From: G965247475 sp965247475
Lineage (GTDB): Bacteria > Chloroflexota > UBA11872
Length of the DNA: 64,000 nt
NCBI GenBank assembly: GCA_965247475.1
Contig: OZ252016.1
Span: 496,001-560,000 of the forward strand
Direction of reading: 5' to 3'
This document shows, in pieces, positions 41,984-50,740 of the stretch. The position numbers were made by a program, and so were the translations under genes. Below the pieces are notes generated by a model, which was not told where the DNA came from, searched no databases, and saw only the letters and a list, made by a program, of their open reading frames with translations. The number at the start of each line of letters is the position of its first letter. The first letter of the stretch is position 1.

Positions 41984-42786
41984 CCCCGCTCGCCCGCTCC
42001 TGGGCTGGCTTTGTCGCCATCCTGCGCGCCGAACTCGCCGACCTCTTCCAGTACCGCATCGTCATGTTCCTCTACGCCATGTGGGGCGTGATCAACCCGG
42101 TGATCTACCTGGCGGTCTGGGCGGCGGTCAGCGGCGAGGGACGGGTCGGCGGCTTCGGCCGCGACGATTTCGTTCTCTACTACCTGATCTTCATGATCGT
42201 CACGCACCTCACCGGCACGGTCGAGGTCTACACGATCGGGCCGTCGATCGAGTCCGGTCGCATGTCGGCCCGGCTGTTGCGGCCCATGCACCCGTTTCTC
42301 GGCGCCGCCGCGATGAATGTCGCCTACAAGTCCGTCAGCCTCTTGCTGTTGATCCCAGTGTGGGCCGTTATGTTCGCGGTGTTGCGGCCGCCGTTCACCG
42401 GCGACGTCCTCTCGATCGTGCTCGGGCTCATCGCCCTGCTGCTGGCCATCCTGCTTACGTTCCTCGTCGGATCCGCGCTCGCCATGCTGGCCTTCTGGAC
42501 GACCCGCTCGATGTCGATTCACGACATCTGGATGCGCGTCACGTTCCTGCTGGGCGGCACGGTCGCGCCGGTCGCCGCGTTGCCCGGATTTGTGCAGGTC
42601 ATGGCGGTGGCGCTGCCGTTCCGCTACACCATCGGCTTCCCAATCGAGGTCGTCATGGGCCGGCTCAGTCCCGCCGAGCTCGCGCTCGGCTTTGGCTTGC
42701 TGCTCGGGTGGACGGCCGTCGCGGCGGCGGCGTTTGGTCTGATCTGGCGAGCCGGCATCAAGCACTACTCCGCCGTGGGGGCCTAG
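41980..42786 (+). CDS. ABC-2 type permease (DUF990 family), subunit 1
   Basis: 268 residues from TTG 41980, whose first bases overlap the ATPase stop (TTGA). About six membrane helices, starting LARSWAGFVAILRAELADLF and continuing VMFLYAMWGVINPVIYLAVWA, then LIFMIVTHLTGTVEVY and LLLLIPVWAVMFAVL. A conserved cytosolic elbow with IESGRMSARLLRPMHP matches the ABC-2 permease pattern. Partner of 41003 and 42789 in a heterodimeric exporter. Confidence 0.8.
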
Positions 42787-42788
42787 AC

Positions 42789-43574
42789 GTGCGGCTGCTC
42801 CGGATCCTGCTGGCCTTCGTCCGCTCGGCCGTCCAGCACGAGTTCGCCTACCGTGCCGATCTGATCGGCAACGTGATCGGCAGCGCGCTGTCGCTGGCGT
42901 CCGCGATCGGCGGCGTGGCCGTGATCTTCGCGCACACCGACAACCTCAGCGGCTGGTCGTTTGCGCAGACCCTGGCCCTGCTCGGCGTGTTTTGCATCGT
43001 GACCGGGCTCGTCGATACGTCCGTGAGCCCGAGCCTCAACAAGGTCGTCGAGGAAGTCCGGGAAGGGACCTTCGACTACATCATGCTCAAGCCGGTGCCC
43101 ACGTTGTTCCTGGCGTCCACCCGACGCATCGTGCTCTGGCAGACGGCCGATGTCGCCATGGGGGTGGCCCTCCTGGCCGTGGCGCTCTCCCGCCTCGAGG
43201 CGCCCGTCACCGCGTCGAACGCGCTGCTGTTCGTGGTGCTCATGGTCTCCGGCGTGCTGATCGTCTACGCGATCTGGATCGCGCTGACGACATTGGTCTT
43301 CTGGTATGTGCGGATCGTCAACATCACCATGATCTTCAGCCAGCTCTTTCAGACCGGCCGCTACCCGATCGAGGTCTACCCGTTCTGGCTGCGGCAGATG
43401 CTCACCTTCGTGTTCCCAGTCGCTTTCATAACCACTGTCCCGGCGCAGACCGTGGTGGGCCGCGACCCGTCGTGGCTCATCTGGGCCGGTCCGCCGATCG
43501 CCGTCGTCGCCGCGCTGCTCGCCGCCCGGTTCTGGCGGCTTGGCCTCAGCCGCTACACCAGCGCATCGAGCTGA
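42789..43574 (+). CDS. ABC-2 type permease (DUF990 family), subunit 2
   Basis: 261 residues from GTG 42789, 2 nt after the preceding stop. Helices include LIGNVIGSALSLASAIGG, LLGVFCIVTGLVDTSV, LLFVVLMVSGVLIVYAIW, and SQLFQTGRYPIEVYPFWLRQ before the last helices. EGTFDYIMLKPVPTLFLAS corresponds to the MSARLLRPMHPF loop of subunit 1, so the two permeases are diverged paralogues. The convergent UdgB-like gene overlaps the last 22 bp. Confidence 0.85.
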   Translation: MRLLRILLAFVRSAVQHEFAYRADLIGNVIGSALSLASAIGGVAVIFAHTDNLSGWSFAQTLALLGVFCIVTGLVDTSVSPSLNKVVEEVREGTFDYIMLKPVPTLFLASTRRIVLWQTADVAMGVALLAVALSRLEAPVTASNALLFVVLMVSGVLIVYAIWIALTTLVFWYVRIVNITMIFSQLFQTGRYPIEVYPFWLRQMLTFVFPVAFITTVPAQTVVGRDPSWLIWAGPPIAVVAALLAARFWRLGLSRYTSASS

Positions 43575-44272
43575 GGGTCTGTCGGGGCCGGTCGGCGCTC
43601 CGCCAGCTCCCGTGCGCGGTTCAGCACCGCGTCCAGCATGTCCGGAGTCAAGCGGCCCGTGAAGGTGTTCTGCTGGCTTGGGTGGAACGATCCCAGCAGC
43701 GCCCGCTCCCCGATGGTCGTCGCCGCGCCGTGGCCGAATCGGGGCGCGGGGGCCGGCACCTGGTCGCCGCGCAGCCGGTGGAGCCGCAGCAGCTGCGACC
43801 AGGCGTATCCGCCCAACGCGATCTCCACCGTCACGCCCGTCAGCAGGTCGAGTTCCGCGTCCAGGTACCGCCGGCAGTTCTCACGTTCGTCCGGGCGAGG
43901 CTTGTTCTGCGGCGGCGCGCAACGGACGGCGGCCGTCAGGTAGGCCCCGGTCAGCGCCAGCCCGTCGCCGCGGTGCAGGCTCGTGGATTGATTGGCCAGC
44001 CCCGCGCGATGGAGCGCCGCGTATAGGAACTCACCCGACCGATCGCCGGTGAACACGCGTCCGGTCCGATTTGCACCGTGGGCCGCCGGCGCCAGGCCGA
44101 CGATCAAGATGCGGGCGCTGGGATCGCCGAATCCTGGAACCGGCCTGGCCCAGTAGTCCCAGTCGGCGTAGGCCGCTCGTTTCTCCCGGCCCACCCGCTC
44201 GCGCCACGCCACCAGCCGCGGACATCGGCGACACGCCGCGATCTCGCTGTTCAGATCTCGAAGCGTCGCCAC
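43553..44272 (-). CDS. type-5 uracil-DNA glycosylase (UdgB-like)
   Basis: About 240 residues, start uncertain (GTG 44272 chosen; ATG 44374 adds 34 poor residues). Fe-S cysteines: CRRCPRLVAWRE near the start plus AAVRCAPP and NCRRYLD. Active-site motif GLAPAAHGANRTGRVFTGDR is the type-5 UDG signature (no water-activating acidic residue). The later loop LLGSFHPSQQNTFTGR is the second UDG motif. It removes uracil and deaminated bases from DNA. Antisense overlap of 22 bp with the ABC permease gene. Confidence 0.85.
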   Translation of the reverse strand: MATLRDLNSEIAACRRCPRLVAWRERVGREKRAAYADWDYWARPVPGFGDPSARILIVGLAPAAHGANRTGRVFTGDRSGEFLYAALHRAGLANQSTSLHRGDGLALTGAYLTAAVRCAPPQNKPRPDERENCRRYLDAELDLLTGVTVEIALGGYAWSQLLRLHRLRGDQVPAPAPRFGHGAATTIGERALLGSFHPSQQNTFTGRLTPDMLDAVLNRARELAERRPAPTDPQLDALV

Positions 44273-44513
44273 TTCGGGCCTTGCGTGCTCAGGGACATCG
44301 GCGCGCAGTCTACGTCTCGACCGCGACGGTTGGACGGGCCGCGCCCGACCGCCCAGAGCCCGCCCCTCCCCCACATCGTCACGGCCAATACCTGAGCCTC
44401 GCGGCCTGCGCCTGATCGATCACCATGCGACTCCTTCGAGGGCCTTGGAGAAGAATCCGCCGCGCTCGGGACCACAACGGGCGCAGCCGGTCATGGCGAC
44501 CGCATGATCCACC

Positions 44514-44534
44514 CGCCCCAGGCAGTTTGGGGCG
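44514..44534 (+). promoter_or_regulatory. inverted repeat upstream of the secreted protease gene
   Basis: CGCCCCA (44514-44520), seven-base loop GGCAGTT, TGGGGCG (44528-44534), 58 bp before the protease ATG. Could be an operator or the end of an upstream transcript; there is no T tract. The rest of the 320-bp gap (44273-44592) shows no gene. Confidence 0.35.
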
Positions 44535-44592
44535 TTGCTAAACTCCGCACGGGCCGCCATCAAGCACGGCGGCCCCGAATGGCTGCGGCTCG

Positions 44593-46053
44593 ATGCGTTA
44601 CGTCAGGGCGGGTCTCGTAGCGGTCGCGGCCGCGCTCGCGCTGGCGCCCTCGGTACTGGCCCAGTGGCCGACGACCTGCGTCGAGCTCAACGACATCGTC
44701 GAGACGCACCTCGGCAACGACGGCAACGTCGGCATCTACCAGCGCGTGTTTGGCGCGGACGCCGAGGAGGCTTGCCAGAACGATCACCGGGATGATGTGC
44801 GCGGCGCGTTCGCCTGGGCGTCCGACGGCGCCGCGCCGTCCGCAGCCCCGAGCCGTCCGCCCACGGTCTGGCCATCCGGCTGCGTGGAACTCAACGACAT
44901 CGTTGAGGCACACCTGGGCAACCAAGGCAATGTCGGCATCTACCAGCGCGTGTTCGACGCGGGGGCCGAGGCGGCCTGCCGGAACGATCACCGCGCCGAC
45001 GTGCGCGGCGTGTTCGCCTGGGCATTCGAGGTCGCGACAGCCAGCGCTGTCGGGCCGCCGCTGTCCGTCGCTGAACTGGTGCGGCGAAACCAAGGCGCTG
45101 TTCGGTACGTCCGTGTATCCGATGAAGAGTGCGGCAGCGCGTTCGTCGTAACGGCGGACGGTTATGTCGTCACGAATAGCCACGTGCTCGGCGGCGCGCG
45201 CCACGTGTACGTTGGGACGCACGACGGTCAGGAGGAATACGCGGCGGTCGTGGCGGATGATCCGGAGCGCGACCTGGCGCTGCTCAAGCTGCCAAGCAGC
45301 GGTCCCCACCCGTTCCTGGCCTTTGGCCGTTCTGCGGACCTGCGCGTGGGGGAGGACCTGGTCATCCTGGGTTATCCGCTCTGTCTGGAAACGCTCACCG
45401 TCACCCGCGGCATTCTGTCCGCCCGCCATCCTGGCTGGCTGCAGACCGATGCCGCGGCCAACCCGGGCAACAGCGGCGGGCCGGCGTTCAACGTTCGCGG
45501 CGGTGTGATCGGCGTCGCCACCGAGAAGCTGGGCGGCGTAGACCGGATTGAGGATGTGAACTTCCTGCTCGACGGCGATTCAGCGCGACAGATCGTTGAC
45601 GATTGGATCACGCGCCATCGCGCCGGCGTTCGCGCGTCTCCCCCACAGCCAACGCAAGCTCCAGCGTCAACACCCTTGCCGCGTCCAGCGACCCTGATCG
45701 AGTCAGTCGGAATAGCCAGAGATTCGGACTGCATCTCGGGCAGCGACAGGGGCGTGACGTGGCTGGAGTCGCTTCCCGGCGACCCGCTGCCGGAACGGTT
45801 TTGCGTCGTATACGTTGTCAGATGGTGGCCCGCTGGTTGGACGGTGGAGACTCGCTGGTCGTGGCCCAGTGGTCGTGAGTGGCGGACCGACCCGTGGGTG
45901 TGGTGCGACTCGGGCGGAGGCCAGTGTCGCCGCGGGTGGATGAAGATCTGGTGGAACAACCTCAATCACTCTTCGGCACGTCCCGGTACGGTCGCCATCA
46001 CGCTCTATGTCGGCGGTGAGTACGTCCGGACCGACTACTTCGGAGTTGACTAG
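44593..46053 (+). CDS. secreted trypsin-like serine protease with duplicated N-terminal module
   Basis: 486 residues. Signal peptide MRYVRAGLVAVAAALALAPS with cleavage at VLA-Q. Two near-identical modules follow (Cys29 region and Cys97 region, 68 residues apart), each reading CVELNDIVE then HLGNxGNVGIYQRVF and AC.NDHR..VRG.FAWA. Then a S1C/HtrA-like protease domain with His197 in VTNSHVLGG, Asp227 in DPERDLALLK and Ser294 in NPGNSGGP. There is no PDZ domain; the C-terminus is a separate tryptophan-rich beta region (RWWPAGWTVETRWSWPSG). Extracellular or periplasmic protein turnover; the modules may bind a wall or partner. Confidence 0.8.
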   Translation: MRYVRAGLVAVAAALALAPSVLAQWPTTCVELNDIVETHLGNDGNVGIYQRVFGADAEEACQNDHRDDVRGAFAWASDGAAPSAAPSRPPTVWPSGCVELNDIVEAHLGNQGNVGIYQRVFDAGAEAACRNDHRADVRGVFAWAFEVATASAVGPPLSVAELVRRNQGAVRYVRVSDEECGSAFVVTADGYVVTNSHVLGGARHVYVGTHDGQEEYAAVVADDPERDLALLKLPSSGPHPFLAFGRSADLRVGEDLVILGYPLCLETLTVTRGILSARHPGWLQTDAAANPGNSGGPAFNVRGGVIGVATEKLGGVDRIEDVNFLLDGDSARQIVDDWITRHRAGVRASPPQPTQAPASTPLPRPATLIESVGIARDSDCISGSDRGVTWLESLPGDPLPERFCVVYVVRWWPAGWTVETRWSWPSGREWRTDPWVWCDSGGGQCRRGWMKIWWNNLNHSSARPGTVAITLYVGGEYVRTDYFGVD

Positions 46054-46286
46054 GCTCGAGACAATCTGATCCAGGTCTGATCCGGTTCGGTGTCTTGGCG
46101 CTCTCGTTGATGCGGGAGCGCTGGGTTCCGGCGCGCGTCAGCAGCCGTGGGTGAACCATGTCCCCGAACACTGGACCCCTCTCTCCTTGGTCCGAAACAC
46201 CCGGCGGAGCGCCTGAGAGGTCCTGCGCGGTGTGATCCGGCCTCGCTGACAATCTCTCTCGTGTTTCCGGTATACGTACGTGATTC

Positions 46287-46304
46287 AGTACATATCTATG
46301 TACT
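46287..46304. promoter_or_regulatory. perfect palindromic operator before the toxin-antitoxin pair
   Basis: AGTACATA (46287-46294), TC, TATGTACT (46297-46304), flanked by further GTAC half-sites (TACGTACG at 46273-46280, GGTAC at 46309). It lies 61 bp before the antitoxin start, the usual place for autorepression by a Phd/YefM-type antitoxin. The 310-bp gap 46054-46364 holds nothing else. Confidence 0.55.
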
Positions 46305-46364
46305 TCCTGGTACGCTGACGTGGGTTGCCGCCGTTTCAGGCACGGGCATACAGGAGGGTTCCCC

Positions 46365-46691
46365 ATGCGTGCGTCGTTTGCCGACGACATCGTCAGCGTC
46401 ACCAACCTCCGCAAGGACCTGCCGGCGATGCTGGATCGAGTCCGCAGCGGAGTTCCCATCACCATCATGCAGGGAGACCGGGCCGATCTGGCGATCGTCA
46501 AACGCGCCGACCTGGCGGCGCGGGACGCCGAGACCGAGGCGCTTCGTGACCAGCTCGCCAACCTTGCCGGCGAGCTCGAAACGCTGGAGATTCTGGCCGA
46601 CCAGAGCCTGCTCGACTCGATCCAAACCGGACTCGACGACCTGCGCGCGGGCCGCGTGGTCGCGCTCGCGGACCTCGGAAAACTCGAATGA
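46365..46691 (+). CDS. Phd/YefM-type antitoxin
   Basis: 108 residues from ATG 46365, which has a strong AGGAGG 7 nt upstream. The N-terminus VSVTNLRKDLPAMLDRVRSGVPITI is the Phd/YefM DNA-binding fold, with RADLAIVKRADLAA following. The long acidic helical C-terminus (DQLANLAGELETLEILADQS) should neutralise the toxin. It is upstream of the RelE-like gene with 8 bp between, the standard order, and upstream of it is a perfect palindrome. Confidence 0.75.
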   Translation: MRASFADDIVSVTNLRKDLPAMLDRVRSGVPITIMQGDRADLAIVKRADLAARDAETEALRDQLANLAGELETLEILADQSLLDSIQTGLDDLRAGRVVALADLGKLE

Positions 46692-46699
46692 GCTAGCTG

Positions 46700-46936
46700 G
46701 TGGTGTATGCGGTCGGCGTCACGCAGAGTGTCCGCGACCGAGACCTGCCGGCGCTGGACCCGGTGGATCAGGCGCGCGTCCGCGCCAAGATGGCGACACT
46801 TTCCGTCCAGCCCAACCGGCACCCACCGCTCAGGGGCCGGTTGGCCGGTCTGCGCAGCGTTCGCGCCGGCCAGTTGCGGATCATCTTCGCGGTAGACGAC
46901 GAGCGCCAAACCGTGACCGTGGTCGCTGTTGGTTGA
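46700..46936 (+). CDS. RelE/ParE-family toxin, possibly C-terminally truncated
   Basis: 78 residues from GTG 46700. Fold signs of RelE-type toxins: RDLPALDPVDQARVRAKM, NRHPPLRGRLAGLRSVRAGQLRIIFAV, then VTVVAVG followed at once by TGA. Family members normally continue with a short basic tail (H-R-x-x-x-Y) that holds catalytic residues. In the next frame the text reads EARYRRWHR, so a one-base indel near 46933 may have removed that tail; the toxin may then be inactive. Follows its antitoxin by 8 bp. Confidence 0.65.
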   Translation: MVYAVGVTQSVRDRDLPALDPVDQARVRAKMATLSVQPNRHPPLRGRLAGLRSVRAGQLRIIFAVDDERQTVTVVAVG

Positions 46937-46982
46937 GGCACGCTACAGGCGCTGGCACCGCGCACGAACCTGGGAGCAGGAT

Positions 46983-47498
46983 ATGAAATGGAGCGAACTT
47001 ACTCCGCGCCAACAAGAGCGCTTGGCTGGCTTGGTGGCAACGCTGGAAGAATTCGCATATGGATTTGATCAATCGGGACTGATGAATCGTGTATCTGAGG
47101 AAGGTTCAGCAGCACAGAGATTCTACTCACATTCTCTGTATCAGTACTTTTCAAATATATTTCTTGTCAGTGGAACGCAGGAAACCCGCTTGTTTCTCGA
47201 GGAGATTGGATCGGAAGATCTAATTGACTCAATTGACTCCATACTCGCGTACGAAGTTGGGAATCGCACTCTTGGGTATGCTGTAAAGGCGTTTAGAGAC
47301 AAGCAGTTGGTCCACACATCGTTCACACCTGAGCGACTTGAACGGCATCTGCGTTCAGATATAACCTTAAGTGATCCGCACATTGAGGAATCGCTTCCAA
47401 TCTGGATATTCGACCTTTTCGCCAGAACCAGAGACTTGTACGCTAATCTCTTGGGAAGGTTTCCCGAGCTGCATTCGCAGAGTGACTTATCTCGCTAA
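46983..47498 (+). CDS. hypothetical protein, low-GC region
   Basis: 171 residues from ATG 46983 (GGGAGCAGGAT upstream). Helical, without signal or membrane segment: LTPRQQERLAGLVATLEEFAYGF, YSHSLYQYFSNIFLVSGTQETRLF and SLPIWIFDLFARTRDLYANLL. No family recognised. Base composition is distinctly lower in GC (many AAT, TTT and TCA codons) than the rest of the window, as in its convergent neighbour, which marks a recently acquired segment. The two genes overlap tail to tail by 12 bp. Confidence 0.65.
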   Translation: MKWSELTPRQQERLAGLVATLEEFAYGFDQSGLMNRVSEEGSAAQRFYSHSLYQYFSNIFLVSGTQETRLFLEEIGSEDLIDSIDSILAYEVGNRTLGYAVKAFRDKQLVHTSFTPERLERHLRSDITLSDPHIEESLPIWIFDLFARTRDLYANLLGRFPELHSQSDLSR

Positions 47499-48032
47499 CT
47501 CTCTAATGAAGTGGCGGTCAAAACTGCCGTCGCTAAAGAACCCCCGCAGTATACCTACAATCTCAGCGGCTGACTCATTCATAGCTCGAAGTGCGTTCCT
47601 GGTTTCTTCTTCGCCTGTAGAATAGTGGTTAGTACTCTTCCGCGATCTAAGCTCAGCAGCAGATCTTCGGTCGATGGCCGCAAAATCACGAAGAGAGCGA
47701 ATCATACGGTTATGAGAGCGTCTTGCATCTTCGGGAACCCACCGCTGCTCGAGGGACGATGCGGCGCCTCGATAAGCCAACTGTCGCTGACTAAGCCCGA
47801 GTAGTGCTCCTAGCAGACCTTCGGCAGCGTGACGTTGGATAAATTCGGGTCTACTGTGTTGGATGTCACTGATTAGCCCAAGCGTCACGACGTAACGAGC
47901 GAGTTCTCTCCTCTCATTCTCTGACAAGTCAGCACGAGTTGCCTCGTACGCACGTTTTTCTAGGGCAAGGAGCTTGTTACGCATGCTAGAGGAAATACTT
48001 GTAAATGCATCATTCCAGTCGTCGTCGGTCAT
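47487..48032 (-). CDS. hypothetical protein, low-GC region, convergent partner
   Basis: 181 residues, predicted almost wholly helical: DAFTSISSSMRNKLLALEKRAYEATRA, DLSENERRELARYVVTLGLISD, DARRSHNRMIRSLRDFAAID and a repetitive ALRAMNESAAEIVGIL. Very low in aromatic content; no catalytic motif seen. Function unknown; the lack of recognisable homology and shared composition with the upstream gene suggest a mobile or defence-type origin. The gap 48033-48280 holds a family A repeat and nothing else. Confidence 0.6.
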   Translation of the reverse strand: MTDDDWNDAFTSISSSMRNKLLALEKRAYEATRADLSENERRELARYVVTLGLISDIQHSRPEFIQRHAAEGLLGALLGLSQRQLAYRGAASSLEQRWVPEDARRSHNRMIRSLRDFAAIDRRSAAELRSRKSTNHYSTGEEETRNALRAMNESAAEIVGILRGFFSDGSFDRHFIRELAR

Positions 48033-48191
48033 CTAGCGTCTGGCTTCCTGAGTCGTAGAAATTCCTGATACTCCCAAGAGTCTAGCGTGTTTGCCGGCGA
48101 GTTAGGCTATTAGGGGCAGGGGACCCGCAGCATTGTAGAGCGGTTCCCGGTATAGGGAGGAGAGGGCCTCAGTGCAGGGTCGTGCCCGAGC

Positions 48192-48240
48192 TCGAGTGTC
48201 GTTCCGAGCGGAGCGGGGAATCTCATGGCCGCCGGCGCCA
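48192..48240 (+). repeat. intergenic repeat family A
   Basis: TCGAGTGTCGTTCCGAGCGG, AGCGGGGAATCTCATGGCCG, CCGGCGCC; 40 bp before rsmI. Confidence 0.6.
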
Positions 48241-48280
48241 CGTGCCCGGGCCACCTGACCGGCTTCCGTAGACTCGGCCC

Positions 48281-49117
48281 ATGGGAACCCTGTTCATCGT
48301 CGCCACCCCCATCGGCAATCTGGGCGACGTCACCGAGCGCGCGGCCCGCACCCTGCGAGAGGCGCGCGTGGTCGTCGCCGAGGACACCCGCCGGGCGCGC
48401 AAGCTGCTCACGCACGTGGGGGCTGAGAAAAAGGTCATCAGCTATCACGCCGACAGCCCCCAGAGCCGTGAGGACTCGATCGTCGAGCGCCTGCGGGCGG
48501 GCAACGTGGCGCTCATCAGCGACGCCGGAACGCCGGGCATATCCGATCCCGGCCCCGACCTGATCGCCCGCGCCCGTGCCGAGGGCTTCCCGGTCGTTCC
48601 GATTCCCGGACCCTCGGCGCTCGCGACCGCGCTGTCGGTCGTGTCCTTCGCCCGTCAGCCGGTGACCTTCATCGGATTCCTGCCCGAGCGCCGCACGCGC
48701 CGCGAGCGCATGATCAGACGGGCGGCGGCCGCCGCCGAGACGTTGGTGGTCTACCTGCCGCCGCATGGCGCCGACCGGCGGCTTGCCGAGCTGCTCGACT
48801 GGCTGGGACCGGTACCCGCCGCGCTCTGTCGCGAGTTGACCAAGCTCTACGAGGACATCCGGGAGGCGCCGCTCGACGACATTCACGCCGCCCTCGCCGC
48901 CGGGGATGCGCGCGGCGAGATCACGCTGGTGCTCGATGTGGGAGCGATCGCGGCCGACCCGCCGAACGACGAGGCGCTTGAGGGCGCGATTGCGGCCGCC
49001 CTGGACGCCGGCGAATCGCCGTCACGCGCCGCCGCCGGCGTCGCGCGCACGTATGGCGTCCCCAAGGAGCGGGCGTACGAGCTCGCGACCGCCCTGCGGC
49101 GGACCGTTCGCCCGTAG
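48281..49117 (+). CDS. rsmI: 16S rRNA (cytidine1402-2'-O)-methyltransferase
   Basis: 278 residues, standard length. Starts MGTLFIVATPIGNLGD, then AEDTRRARKLL, SYHADSPQSRED, ISDAGTPGISDPG and PVVPIPGPSALATALSV, the SAM-binding motifs of the YraL/RsmI tetrapyrrole-methylase fold; GFLPERRTRRERM lies in the middle. It 2'-O-methylates C1402 of 16S rRNA in the decoding centre. It precedes metG by 90 bp, with a (CGC)n tract between. Confidence 0.95.
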   Translation: MGTLFIVATPIGNLGDVTERAARTLREARVVVAEDTRRARKLLTHVGAEKKVISYHADSPQSREDSIVERLRAGNVALISDAGTPGISDPGPDLIARARAEGFPVVPIPGPSALATALSVVSFARQPVTFIGFLPERRTRRERMIRRAAAAAETLVVYLPPHGADRRLAELLDWLGPVPAALCRELTKLYEDIREAPLDDIHAALAAGDARGEITLVLDVGAIAADPPNDEALEGAIAAALDAGESPSRAAAGVARTYGVPKERAYELATALRRTVRP

Positions 49118-49119
49118 CC

Positions 49120-49160
<41 letters not shown>

Positions 49161-49207
49161 AACCTGTCATAGAATCCAACGCCCCGCGGGACGTTCTCGA
49201 GCGCCAC

Positions 49208-50740
49208 GTGTCCAAGTACTTCCTCACCACGGCCATTCCATACTCGAGCGGCGAGCCGCACGTGGGCCATGCGTTCGAAATGATCGCCGCCGACGCCGCC
49301 GCCCGCTTCAAGCGCCTGCGCGGAATCGACACGTTCTTCCTCGGGGGCCTGGATGAGAACAGCCAGCGGGTGAGCCGCCGCGCCGCCGAGCTGGGCGAGG
49401 ATACGCGCCACTACGTGGACCGCGCCGCGGGCGTCTACACCTCCGCCTGGAGCAGCGTGGATGTGGAGTTCGACGGGTTCGTGCGGACGACCGAGCCGCG
49501 GCATCTCACCACCGTGCGCGAGTTCTATCGGCGCGTCCTGGACAACGGCGACATCTACAAGGGCACTTACGAGGGCTGGTACTGCGTCCCGTGCGAATCG
49601 TTCTACACGGACGAGGACTTGACCGACGGGCTGTGCCCGGTCCACCGCATCAAGCCCGAGTGGCTCGCCGAGGAGAACTACTTCTTCGCGCTCTCCAAGT
49701 ACGAGCAGCCGTTGCTCGACCTGTATGCGCAGCAACCCGACTTCGTCGTGCCCGCGCAGCGCCGCAACGAGGTCGTGGGGCTGTTGCGCCAGGGGCTCAA
49801 GGACTTCAGCATCTCGCGCGCCACGGTCGATTGGGGCATCCCGCTGCCCAACGACCCCGAGCAGGTCGTCTACGTATGGTTCGACGCGCTGATCAACTAC
49901 ATCACCGGCGTCGGGTTCGGGCAGAACGGCCAGTCCGCGACCTTCGACCGCTGGTGGCCGGCCGACGCCCACGTGATCGGCAAGGACATCGTCCGCTTCC
50001 ACGCCGTGTACTGGCCGGCCATGCTGATGGCGGCAGGACTCGAGCTGCCCCGGCAGATCGTCGTCCACGGCTGGGTCAGCTTCAGCGGCGAGGAGCTCAG
50101 CCAGAGCCGCGGGCATGTGGTCCTGCCCGCGGAGGCCGTCGAGCGCTTTGGCGTCGACCCGCTCCGCTACTTTCTGCTGCGCGAGGTCCCGTTCGACCGC
50201 GACGGCGACTTCACCTGGGAGGGTCTGGCGCGCCGCTACCAGGACGACCTCGGGAACGATCTGGGCAATCTGGTCCTGCGCGTCACGTCGATGCTGGGGC
50301 GCTATTTTGACGGGCGCGTCCCGGCGGCGGGCGAGCCCAGCGAGCTGGAATCCGGCCTCCAGGCGGCCGCCGACGCCGCCTGGCTGCGCGCCACCGACCA
50401 CCTCGAGCACTGGCGCTTCCACCGGGCGCTCATCGCCATTTTCGAGTTCGTGACGGAGATCAACCGGTACATCGATCGCACCGAGCCATGGCGCCTGGCC
50501 AGGGACGCCGCGGACCGCGGTCGCCTCGCCACCGTGCTCGTCACGGCGCTGGAGGCCGTGCGGCAGGTGGCGGTCATGATCCTCCCGGCAATGCCGCGCA
50601 CGTCGGCGGCTATCCACCGCCACCTCGGTCTCGAGCCTGCCGCCAGCGGCGACTGGGAGGCCCGCGGGTGGGACAGCCTGGTCGCCGATCACGTCGTGCC
50701 CGGCGGCCCGCCGCTCTTTCCCCGCATCGATCCGGCATAG
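49208..50740 (+). CDS. metG: methionyl-tRNA synthetase
   Basis: 510 residues from GTG 49208. HIGH-type motif PHVGH (His18, His21), SGEPHVGHAFEMIAADA; zinc knuckle with CVPC and CPVH; WFDALINYITGVGF for methionine recognition. The KMSKS loop, normally FSGxKMSKSxGNV, reads FSGEELSQSRGHVV: residues 296-300 are ELSQS, so both lysines that stabilise the adenylate are replaced. Core geometry is otherwise complete and the C-terminal tRNA-binding EMAP domain is absent. Either a divergent active enzyme or an impaired one; no second copy is in the window. Confidence 0.9.
   Translation: MSKYFLTTAIPYSSGEPHVGHAFEMIAADAAARFKRLRGIDTFFLGGLDENSQRVSRRAAELGEDTRHYVDRAAGVYTSAWSSVDVEFDGFVRTTEPRHLTTVREFYRRVLDNGDIYKGTYEGWYCVPCESFYTDEDLTDGLCPVHRIKPEWLAEENYFFALSKYEQPLLDLYAQQPDFVVPAQRRNEVVGLLRQGLKDFSISRATVDWGIPLPNDPEQVVYVWFDALINYITGVGFGQNGQSATFDRWWPADAHVIGKDIVRFHAVYWPAMLMAAGLELPRQIVVHGWVSFSGEELSQSRGHVVLPAEAVERFGVDPLRYFLLREVPFDRDGDFTWEGLARRYQDDLGNDLGNLVLRVTSMLGRYFDGRVPAAGEPSELESGLQAAADAAWLRATDHLEHWRFHRALIAIFEFVTEINRYIDRTEPWRLARDAADRGRLATVLVTALEAVRQVAVMILPAMPRTSAAIHRHLGLEPAASGDWEARGWDSLVADHVVPGGPPLFPRIDPA

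Noticed and set aside
42081..42788. N-terminal extension of the second ABC-2 permease back into the first permease gene
   Set aside because: The extension is Arg-rich and out of frame with the real first permease; the second starts at GTG 42789.
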